A DNA stretch of 8,824 nucleotides, taken from NCBI GenBank assembly GCA_041674565.1, contig JBAYVQ010000038.1:1-8824 (forward strand), in the 5' to 3' direction. Each line of letters opens with the position of its first letter. The stretch's first letter is position 1. The DNA is from CALMFT01 sp041674565. GTDB lineage: Bacteria > Patescibacteriota > Gracilibacteria > Absconditabacterales > Absconditicoccaceae. Made by a program: the position numbers and the translations under genes. The notes under the pieces are model-generated. The model was given only the letters and a program-made list of their open reading frames with translations, did no database searches and had not been told where the DNA came from. Positions 1-6,350 of the stretch are shown piece by piece.

Positions 1-453
1 ATAGGTTCGAGAGGGGTGTATGATTTGCCAGAGGCGCAGCTAGATAGATTTGCTATGAGCGTTGTACTGGATTATCCCGATAACGAAAAAGACATATTGA
101 GACAGTCCAAAGAGCAAGTGCAGTCTCACTGAGATAATGATATCATGATCGACTTCCAAACTATATCAGATGGTATTGATACCGTGACGGTCGATGATAT
201 GTGTATAGATATGATAAGCTGAATCATACAAAAAACCAGGCAGATGCCTGATGTTATTATAGTGGGCTGCTCTCCGAGAGCATCCAAAGACTTGTTGTAT
301 CTAGCAAAAGCAGTGGCCTACCTATCCTGAAAAACCGCAGTAGATAAAGCACATATCTTGTTACTTATGGACTCGGTACTGACACATAGGATTGTGTGGA
401 AGAAAGATGCTGATAGCAAGAGCGTATTACGCGACATATCCCAAACAACATAG
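1..453 (+). CDS. MoxR-family AAA+ ATPase, C-terminal part (5' end outside window)
   Basis: The last 150 residues of a MoxR-type AAA+ ATPase. MoxR proteins act as chaperone-like ATPases, often working with von Willebrand A-domain partners in envelope or metabolic assembly. Seen here: LPEAQLDRF at residues 9-17, the signature after the second region of homology in this family; the sensor-2 motif GCSPRAS at 89-95, whose Arg contacts the nucleotide; and the helical lid ending in LTHRI at 127-131. The Walker A and B motifs lie upstream of the window. TGA is read as Gly at residues 44, 74 and 110; residue 110 matches the usual Gly before the lid's final helices. The stop is TAG. It converges on the minus-strand block, so its usual partner genes (DUF58, VWA) are not downstream. 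The family call is firm; the cellular target is unknown. Confidence 0.88.
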
Positions 454-623
454 ACTGTTTTATTTCTTTTTGAATACCATTACCATATTGTAGAGCAACA
501 AAAAAGGAAGCGCTAGGAAGCGATAGATATTTGGTCTGCTATATAAAAAAGCAGGGTATGACTTGAATAGGAAACGAAAGAGTTTGGCAAACATGAGGAG
601 CTGTACGTGTTATGGAAAATAAT

Positions 624-917
624 TTACACAAGTGGTATGAGGACCTGTTGTATTTCTCATGCTAGTATTTCTTGTAAGGTCATGCGTTTTCATCTTACAT
701 GATCGATGATTGTTTTCTGGTCTCCCGATAAGATATATACGATCTCATACTTTTTTAAACTGTCTCCATCTGCTATCGCAAATGCCTTTTGTATAGCCTG
801 GTTGTGTGACTCAGTAAGAAGTGTTGCGGATAGTCGTACCTGCGTAGATCCTCATTCTCCATCCAAACCAATGACGATATAGCCATACTCTGCTGGGGTT
901 TGTGTGTAGTGATTCAT
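624..917 (-). CDS. hypothetical protein, 97 aa
   Basis: A small, apparently soluble protein that I do not recognise. It is readable only with TGA as Gly (residues 22, 76 and 87); under the standard code it stops after 21 residues. The N-terminal half suggests a beta segment (YGYIVIGLDG at 11-20), then a helix rich in Ala/Gln (about 37-50), another beta strand (YEIVYIL at 57-63) and a C-terminal amphipathic helix. There is no signal peptide or membrane segment. It begins 24 bases after the stop of the 136-aa gene on the same strand, so it is probably the last gene of the gatB-to-protease block. The ATG at 917 is the first in frame and has no Shine-Dalgarno before it. I saw no clear terminator behind it. 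Coding status is likely because of the clean frame and the operon spacing. Confidence 0.7.
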
Positions 918-941
918 TGTTCTGTATAGTGATGATAAAAT

Positions 942-1352
942 TTATTTACAGTATTTGTTGATCTCTGTATTGAGTTTGCTAAACACTGCGACATATTTTG
1001 ATCTTTCTCTAGCGAACTCGTCAGAGGTAGTGCTGTCCAATGCCTGGATGATTTGGTCTACCACATCAGTGGATATGTCTTTGGCTTGTAATGCTCTTTG
1101 GCAAGCGGTGGTGGATAGTACTTGTTTTAACTCTTTGAATGAAGTCTTGAACTGATCAAGATCGTTGACGTCGCTTTTGCTTCGTCCATGAAACATCTTG
1201 GAGACAGACGAGACTTTTTGATAAATAAAATCGAAGGTAGAGAAAATACCTACTTTTTCTGCAGGATGGTTATTGAGATATCGCAATGCTATCCACATGA
1301 ATGTGATACCTACTATAGTTTGTATAACAATAGAACTTACTTTTTTGGACAT
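942..1352 (-). CDS. hypothetical membrane-anchored protein, 136 aa
   Basis: An unrecognised protein with one N-terminal hydrophobic segment (about residues 6-25, after MSKK). This suggests a signal anchor with the rest of the chain outside the membrane. Residues 28-136 are charged and probably mostly helical, with a Lys/Gln-rich stretch at 65-80 and a single Cys near the end (NKYCK). It contains no TGA codons, unlike every other confident gene here. Its ATG shares one base with the TAA stop of the site-2 protease (TAATG), a typical arrangement for translational coupling, so the two are probably made together. A role as partner, adaptor or substrate of that protease is inference from this overlap only. 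Low-complexity helical proteins of this kind are common in CPR genomes and rarely have named families. Confidence 0.8.
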   Translation of the reverse strand: MSKKVSSIVIQTIVGITFMWIALRYLNNHPAEKVGIFSTFDFIYQKVSSVSKMFHGRSKSDVNDLDQFKTSFKELKQVLSTTACQRALQAKDISTDVVDQIIQALDSTTSDEFARERSKYVAVFSKLNTEINKYCK

Positions 1353-1990
1353 TATCGCATGAGGTTAATAAATCGCATCAGCTTATTTACTACTATTTGG
1401 GATCGCTCGCCAACAAATCCCAACAATCCAGATTGCCCTAGTATAACGAAAATGACAATCATTAGCAAGGGATTGGATGCCAAAATATACTCAGCTTTGA
1501 GTGCAGCGTTTCCGACAAACAATTTTACAAACTTCCAGCCATCAAGCGGTGGTATCGGCAGGAGATTGAACAAGGCGAGTGCTACGTTGAGAAACACAAA
1601 CTGCGCCCAGAACTGTGTGAATAAGCTGTATGATACATCAGCAAAACTAATGAGATTACCACTGTAGAGCTTGAGGAAAACAATTCCAAATATCGCCATG
1701 ATGATATTGGAGATGGGTCATGCTATGGCTACGAGAAACTCATCTACTCTAGGGTTTTTGTAGTAGGCTGGATTGATCTGTACTGGTTTTCACCATCCAA
1801 AATGAATAAGAAAAATAAGCAGAAAACCCATGGGGTCTATGTGAGCAAGGGGGTTTGGTGTGAGCCTGCCTTGCAGTTTTGGCGTAGGATCTCCAAGCGT
1901 AAATGATGCTCGTGCATGCGCATATTCATGCAAGCCGATAGATACAGCAAGTATGACTGCAAGTATGATGATATCGATAATACTATCCAT
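1352..1990 (-). CDS. site-2-protease-type intramembrane metalloprotease (peptidase M50)
   Basis: A 212-residue polytopic zinc protease that cleaves transmembrane helices within the membrane. Catalytic HEYAH lies at residues 21-25 in the first hydrophobic segment (zinc ligands H21 and H25, acid E22). The third ligand is D150 in NLLPIPPLDG (142-151). Other family landmarks are GDPTPKLQGRLT (33-44), NPLAHIDP (46-53), FGWGKPV (64-70) and AGP (90-92). Four or five membrane segments are visible (about 3-24, 54-66, 86-108, 128-146, 170-192). There is no PDZ domain, as expected of the short Rv2869c-unlike subgroup. TGA encodes Gly67 and Gly91, both conserved in the family; read as stops they would split the gene into two fragments, each with one motif. 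The ATG at 1990 is the first in frame; the frame is open upstream to about 2100 but has no start codon. It is coupled to the 136-aa gene. The substrate is unknown. Confidence 0.93.
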
Positions 1991-2079
1991 AGTGTGAAGC
2001 TGATGTAATGAATCTTCAATATAGTTATCTGCTGCATAAATACAACAATCATTCGTGTTTTTCAGATTATCGTATATTT

Positions 2080-2457
2080 TTATACTGTCTCGTTGCTATG
2101 TTTGAGGGTATGTTTTATTTCTCGTGCTATGCTCATAGCGTGTCCTACTTTGGATCACCAAATACAAAATGGTAACAGCGCAGCGGTGATTTGCATAGGC
2201 AGCGAGTGTCCTATATCTTGGTCACTGAGGCTAATATAGATGACCCCTCCAAATCATCACAAGTGTCCTATGGATGCGATACCATGTCCAAGTCTCCCGA
2301 TGCCTTGTAGAGCAATCGCTGACCATAGCTGTTTGCCAGTGATGGTTTCATAACTTGTTTTGAGGGCTCATAGTAGGGGTATGAAGTTCGCCATTCTTGT
2401 TGCTACTTGTTTTTTGTTGAACTTACTTTGTTTGTTTTTATTGGGTGATGATCGCAT
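2080..2457 (-). CDS. hypothetical Gly/His-rich protein, 125 aa
   Basis: Unrecognised. It is invisible under the standard code, with TGA at residues 30, 67, 68 and 101, all read as Gly. The N-terminus is strongly basic (MRSSPNKNKQSKFNKKQ). Two moderately hydrophobic stretches follow (about 65-77 and 85-100), and it ends in a polar helix. Four Gly-His pairs stand out at residues 57-58, 64-65, 83-84 and 105-106, each preceded by an aliphatic residue. The ATG at 2457 lies 5 bases after the DUF1543 stop, so the two are very likely co-transcribed. An 89-base gap separates its stop from the site-2 protease. It may be a small membrane-associated protein; metal or cofactor binding by the His residues is possible but unsupported. 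The clean frame and tight spacing support a real gene. Confidence 0.68.
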
Positions 2458-2462
2458 ATGTT

Positions 2463-3014
2463 TTAGAAGTTATGATGGGTAATCTTTTCACTCAAATTTT
2501 TATTTAGTAATCCGTATCACAAATACATAGGCTGGAAATCTTGTGTTTTGGTGCTAGGTATGAGATGTATATAGTAGTCATTTACCTTTTCGATACTAAT
2601 GCAATCATCTATATCATAGATATCATCGCGATGTACCTTGTTTTGTCCTGCAAGTAGTGTTTGCAGTGCCAGCTCTGTGGCTTGCGATTGTGTCTGTGCT
2701 ACATAAAATCCTATCTCGTGATTTTCTCCAAATTTCTCTGGTTGGTACCCTCCAGCGTTTACGAAATAGAGTTTTTGTGTCTGCTCGATTGGTGCTTGAT
2801 CTGATAGTACGACTTCGTATCCACTAACATACTTGAGTATCAAAAATGCATCAATGTGACAGCTGTCATTGCCTCCTACTCGTTTGCTTTTTACATCATC
2901 ATAGCACGACTCTATCGTATCACCTACGCTAAAAATTACATCATGCATTTCGATATGGCAGTTTCCTATTCTTCAGCCCAAGTAGATCGCGTAGAGATTT
3001 TTTTCTTGTGTCAT
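2463..3014 (-). CDS. DUF1543 domain-containing protein, 183 aa
   Basis: A match by eye to the DUF1543 family, proteins of unknown function of about 170-190 residues. Diagnostic blocks are LYAIYLGGRI (7-16), IEMHDVIFSVGDTIE (21-35), HIDAF (53-57), KLYFVNAGGYQP (81-92), FGENHEIGFYVA (95-106) and DIYDIDDCISIE (131-142). The start at 3014 restores the YLGGRI block, because residue 14 is a TGA Gly; a standard-code caller would start at 2948 and lose 22 residues. A second TGA (166) extends the protein past the apparent stop at 2517 to the TAA at 2463. There is no signal peptide or membrane segment, so it is probably cytoplasmic. It follows gatB by 29 bases and precedes the 125-aa gene by 5. Its function is not known; its position after gatB may be only operon packing. 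Confidence 0.9.
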
Positions 3015-3043
3015 GTACTATTATTTTTGATAAGGCGTAAATT

Positions 3044-4507
3044 TTATTCCGTGTCCGAAGTCATAAAGTGTTTTCATGCCACTCTTTCGTCTAGTACTTT
3101 TCAGACTAATGTGTTTGCGATCCCTGCGTTGATACTTCACTTAGTTTTTTTCATGAGCAGTCAAACAAAGAAGGCTTTTGTTGTTGTTTTTCATCCTTTG
3201 TAGTCTTCGAAAGCTTTTTCATTCTCATCAATCAATTCATGGATATCCCTTCTTCGTATTGATTCACCTCCAACTTGATTGATATCTATATGTCTTTGCA
3301 TTGCATAATCTAAACGGTGTCATTGTAATATCTCTTCCATAATTTGTTTTGCGACATTATCATTGATATTATTTTTTGTTACCGTATCCACGAATTCTAC
3401 AAATGTTTGCGTAGTTAGTTTTATGCTTGTTTCTCCTCATTCATTGTATACTGCGGCGATGGGTCACAGTAGTCGCTTTGCAAGCGTCTTTGGATCATAT
3501 CATTCTTTGATAGCATCCTGAAACCATCCGTACAAAAATTCATTATTCATCAGGCCGTGGATATATTCTTTGTGAAATCCAAACTCCTTGAGCTGTCTAA
3601 TCCTATCAAATCATCTTACGATTTCGCTTTTCGCTTCTCGATCAATGGTAGTGGGATCCACTGCTGGAAGATTTGCTTCCGTGAAATATCTATAATCATG
3701 TGCTTGTTCTTTGGATCTAAGTGTATAGGTTTGTCCTTTGGTATCATCTCGTCATCTTGTTTCTTGTTCGATGGTCTGTCACTGCGCAAGTATCTCGCTA
3801 TGTCTTTGGTATTCGTATGCAATCGCTTTACGAATGGCTGCAAAACTATTGAGGTTTTTCACTTCGTTTCTTACGCCGAGTTGTTTTTGTCCTATTGGTT
3901 TTACACTCAAGTTTACATCTACTCTCATCTGTCCCTTTTCTAGGTCAGCATATCCTATATCATTCCATCTCACCAATCTTTGTAGTTCTTTCAAAAATTC
4001 AATAACCTGATCATCATTTGTAAAATAGGGTTCGGTGACGATCTCAATCAACGGTCCACCAGAGCGATTGAAGTCGATATAAGTCGTACCATCTATCGTG
4101 ATGGTTTTAGCCGTGTCGTTTTCCAAATGTGCTTCATGGATGGATGCTGTATGCTCGTGCTGGAAGTTGTCAGTATAAAATGATACCTTGCCTCACTTGA
4201 TAATGGGTTGAGCAAACTGTGTAATCTGATAACCTGTGGGAGAGTCTGGGTAAAAATAGGATTTACGATCTCGTGAGAATTGTTTATTGAGTTCAGATCC
4301 AAAAATATGTCATAATCTGATAGCTGTATCGATACACTCTTTATTGATAATGGGCAGTGAACCAGGTTGGGCAGTACAAGTAGGACAGATATGAGTATTG
4401 GGTGCGGTGCTATCAAAGTCCTGTGTATTCTCACAAAAGCAAAAAATCTTATGCCTAGTGTGTAACTTGATGTGGATCTCTAGTCAGATAATATATTCGT
4501 ATGTCAT
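3044..4507 (-). CDS. gatB: Asp-tRNA(Asn)/Glu-tRNA(Gln) amidotransferase subunit B
   Basis: GatB binds misacylated Glu-tRNA(Gln) or Asp-tRNA(Asn), phosphorylates the amino acid, and with GatA-derived ammonia forms the amide; it acts in the cytoplasmic GatCAB complex. Length is 487 aa, normal for the family (about 475-490). Landmarks are IIGLEIHIKL (6-15); a Cys quartet at 23, 25, 41 and 44 (CFC, then CPTC) in the zinc-type position; FYPDSPTGYQ (85-94); IDFNRSGGPLIEIV (144-157); VDVNLSV (197-203); RNEVKNLNS (213-221); RSKEQAHDYRYF (264-275); and a YqeY-like C-terminal tRNA-binding domain (about 340-487). Fourteen TGA codons are read as Gly, at 8, 105, 243, 252, 299, 336, 348, 357, 396, 439, 449, 457, 469 and 478. 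The ATG at 4507 places the IGLE motif as expected. gatA and gatC are not in the window. It heads the minus-strand block. Confidence 0.97.
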
Positions 4508-4545
4508 CAATGCTTGGTACTCATGGAGTAAAATAAGATATCAAG

Positions 4546-4573
4546 AATATAACCAATGCTGCTATCAATTCAA
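4546..4573 (-). promoter_or_regulatory. candidate promoter for gatB
   Basis: On the minus strand TTGAAT (4573-4568) and TATATT (4551-4546) are separated by 16 bases, a reasonable sigma-70-type pair. Transcription would begin near 4539, about 30 bases before the gatB ATG. The region is AT-rich, so a chance match is possible. Confidence 0.4.
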
Positions 4574-4614
4574 ACCCTGATCTACGCTAGTTATTCATAT
4601 GACATATACTACTA

Positions 4615-4646
4615 TTGACTCTTTACACAATATATTTATAGATAAT
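4615..4646 (+). promoter_or_regulatory. candidate promoter for the 249-aa gene
   Basis: TTGACT at 4615-4620 is a near-consensus -35. TATAGA at 4637-4642 (16-base spacer) or GATAAT at 4641-4646 (20-base spacer) could be the -10. The start codon follows at 4676, giving a leader of about 25 bases. It lies in the divergent interval with the gatB promoter. Confidence 0.5.
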
Positions 4647-4661
4647 ATACTGTTTTATCTA
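4639..4661. repeat. inverted repeat in the divergent promoter region
   Basis: TAGATAA (4639-4645) and TTATCTA (4655-4661) are perfect 7-bp arms around a 9-base spacer. They overlap the proposed -10 and run into the leader of the 249-aa gene. The position suits a repressor site or a small leader hairpin, but AT-rich arms of this length may be coincidental. Confidence 0.35.
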
Positions 4662-4675
4662 CAATAGTGTGCACT

Positions 4676-5425
4676 ATGTTTAAGAAGATACTTCTCACAG
4701 CCTACCCTGAAGCAAAGAAGCGGATGTTTGGTCTTGATAGATTTATTCCTGATATTTCACTCCAAGAACTGCTACAGAAACCATGATTTGTTGAAAGTCT
4801 TAAGAAAATGAAACAGGACGGTTTTGCGGTACTCAATGATGTGCACGCCGATGGCAAAGATAGAATGGAGAGAGTAAAGATTGCTTTTGCTAAAGTGTCT
4901 CTTGAGTGATTGGAGAATGCAACAAAATTTGCGGATACACCCATTATAGGTGATTTGCTTGGTGATATTGTTATGGCTATAGGACTTGCGGGTGTGGGTC
5001 TGCAACTTACTGCTGCCACATTGGAATCCATGAGGATTATACTTGGTCTTGATAAGGTTGCAATACGTGAGCTTCAAAAACAATCTTCTTTTCCAATTAT
5101 ATCTTGAGAGCTTCAATCTATTATTGACCAACTTGCCGCTAACCAGGCAGAATATTTAACTGTCGCTGAGCGCAATACTATTGCCACTAAGGCTATTGCG
5201 ATGTTTGAAAAAATGAATCATTATCTTGAATTACAATCTAACAATCTCAAGGCTACTCATGGAGAAACATCTGATGAGTATCTCAATCATAGTCACTTCG
5301 CAAGGTCATTGGTTCATTACGAAACGTTGACACTCAATGCACTCAATAAAGATAAGCCACAAAGTGCGGAAGTATTGTGACGATTTCTTTTTACAAAAGA
5401 ACTACTCTGTACAGATACTGAATAG
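4676..5425 (+). CDS. hypothetical protein, 249 aa, one central hydrophobic segment
   Basis: Not recognised. It is readable end to end only with TGA as Gly at residues 37, 78, 144 and 235; the stop is TAG. The protein looks largely alpha-helical: a basic N-terminus (MFKKILL), helices rich in Lys/Glu (about 26-82), a Gly-rich hydrophobic segment at about 89-112 that could cross the membrane, and long polar helices afterwards (about 125-190). There is no cleavable signal peptide. The first ATG at 4676 follows a plausible promoter, without a Shine-Dalgarno. It stands alone on the plus strand, divergent from gatB, and ends before a bidirectional terminator, so it is probably a monocistronic unit. 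No catalytic motif or metal-binding cluster is visible. An inner-membrane or scaffold role is a guess from the hydrophobic helix. Confidence 0.82.
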
Positions 5426-5446
5426 GATATTACCAATATGAATAAT

Positions 5447-5474
5447 AAAAAAATGTCCTCGAGGACATTTTTTT
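5447..5474. terminator. bidirectional intrinsic terminator
   Basis: A perfect 28-bp palindrome centred between 5460 and 5461: seven A, then TGTCCTC, then GAGGACA, then seven T. Each strand gives a stem followed by a U-run, so it can stop transcription both ways. It lies 21 bases after the TAG of the 249-aa gene and 17 bases after the TAA of the convergent 201-aa gene. Confidence 0.9.
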
Positions 5475-5491
5475 GTTGTATTTGTATGAGA

Positions 5492-6097
5492 TTAGTTCTT
5501 TCTAAATCTGAAGATACCATACATCATCAGTCACATGATCATAGTGAAGATGACGAGATTTTCAGTAGGACCTACGCCAGGAGCTTTCTCTATTGTTGGA
5601 GTACTAGTTGTCGTAGTAGTAGTTGTTGGAGGAGGAGTTGTGGTATTTGTTGGAGGAGGAGTTGTAGTTGTTCCTGCAACTTTGATAGTTTGTATATACT
5701 CTTTGCTGATTGCTGTATTGGATGCGCTGTCTAGTGCAGTAAGTCTTACTTGGTACTGACCAGCTGCAGGTAGTTTGATGTCTATCTTACCGTCGCTACC
5801 TTTTACGGTATTGAGGGTGAAATAGTCTGCTTCCTTAGACTCTTTGATTTCTACTTTTACGTTGGTATTACCTACGAGTGCAGTCCATGTAACTGTATAA
5901 AGATCCTTACCGTCAGTTGTATAAGAAATATTTTCGATAGTCACCTCTCCTGCATTGTGTGGAGCCGCCGCTGCGCCGCTGCTATCCAAGTTGTTGATTT
6001 CATTCAAGAGCGCGTCTAGATCATTACTTGCATGCACAACGCTAAATGCTAGGGTACTAAGTATGCCTCCTGCCACGAGCAACGATAACTTTTTCAT
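5492..6097 (-). CDS. exported surface protein: Ig/FnIII-like domain, Thr/Pro stalk, C-terminal membrane anchor
   Basis: A 201-residue protein with the layout of a tethered surface protein. Residues 1-23 form a signal peptide (MKKL, a hydrophobic core, VVHA cleavage context). About 50-140 looks like a beta-sandwich of fibronectin III/Ig type (YTVTWTAL, VKVEIKES, GQYQVRLTALDS). Residues 142-169 are a Thr/Pro stalk with two TTTPPPT units. Then come PGVGPTEN (173-180), a hydrophobic helix (about 181-195) and a basic tail (FRFRKN). TGA at residue 189 is Gly; read as stop it would remove the end of the anchor and its charged tail. I chose ATG 6097 rather than an earlier in-frame ATG at 6136 because it gives a standard signal peptide and lies downstream of the promoter. 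Surface placement is well supported; an adhesion or host-contact role is inference. Confidence 0.86.
5623..5665. repeat. 24-bp-period tandem repeat encoding the Thr/Pro stalk
   Basis: A 19-base unit occurs exactly at 5623-5641 and again at 5647-5665, a period of 24 bases. On the minus strand it encodes an eight-residue unit of Thr, three Pro and Thr/Asn in the stalk of the 201-aa surface protein. In-frame periodicity means copy number could change by slippage without breaking the gene. Confidence 0.85.
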
Positions 6098-6149
6098 CAG
6101 AAATACTATGATAAATGTAAATATAAGTGTAAACACACACTAGATTACT

Positions 6150-6317
6150 TTATATAATTATAATCAGACTATAGTGTAATTGCAAGTAATTGCTTACTTT
6201 TGAGTGAAATTCAAGAGGAAGGGCTTTTCTAGCCGCTTTTCTAGTAAAAAGTCATTGTATACCACGGTGATAATTCGTATATTGTATTGCCAAGTCAAAA
6301 ATATCCAACATTAACAT
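6150..6317 (-). CDS. possible small protein, 55 aa (low confidence)
   Basis: An open frame with one TGA Gly (residue 22), starting at ATG 6317 (a second ATG lies at 6311), 33 bases after the comM stop. It reads as a mixed N-terminus (MLMLDIFDLAIQY), a basic middle (FTRKAARKAL) and an aliphatic end. The basic part is encoded by a 10-bp DNA repeat. Its 3' end overlaps the promoter of the 201-aa gene, which argues against it. It resembles no family I know. With only two stop codons, frames of this length arise by chance in AT-rich DNA. Confidence 0.2.
6157..6185 (-). promoter_or_regulatory. promoter of the 201-aa surface protein gene
   Basis: On the minus strand TTGCAA (6185-6180), a 17-base spacer and a perfect TATAAT (6162-6157). 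This predicts a start near 6150 and a leader of about 53 bases before ATG 6097, so the surface protein is probably its own transcription unit rather than a read-through of comM. A small inverted repeat (AAGTAA/TTACTT, 6184-6199) touches the upstream edge of the -35. Confidence 0.72.
6223..6244. repeat. 10-bp direct repeat between comM and the surface protein gene
   Basis: GCTTTTCTAG occurs at 6223-6232 and 6235-6244, two bases apart. On the minus strand the first copy sits in a weak 4-bp hairpin (GGCT/AGCC). It could be a poor terminator after comM, a protein-binding site, or part of the small open frame there. The function is not evident. Confidence 0.4.
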
Positions 6318-6350
6318 GTTAGATAGCCAATTTGAAGAATCTTGTTGTGT

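Noticed and set aside
454..623. Terminator or structured RNA between MoxR and the 97-aa gene
   Set aside because: Only a weak 5-bp stem (CTGCT/AGCAG, 536-554) and a short GGAAGCG duplication were found, without a convincing U-run hairpin. Nothing resembles RNase P RNA, tmRNA or a tRNA.
1188..1667. Plus-strand open frame of 159 codons
   Set aside because: It lies antisense to the site-2 protease and 136-aa genes, has no family features, and its composition mirrors the opposite-strand code.
1837..2052. Minus-strand frame of 71 codons overlapping the start of the site-2 protease
   Set aside because: It is a shifted-frame reading of the protease 5' region; the protease frame carries the HEYAH motif and conserved sequence.
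3557..4010. Plus-strand frames over gatB
   Set aside because: They are antisense shadows; gatB is unambiguous on the minus strand across the whole stretch.
4702..5131. Minus-strand frames over the 249-aa gene
   Set aside because: The plus frame is continuous from a promoter to a terminator under code 25, while the minus frames overlap each other and have no signals.
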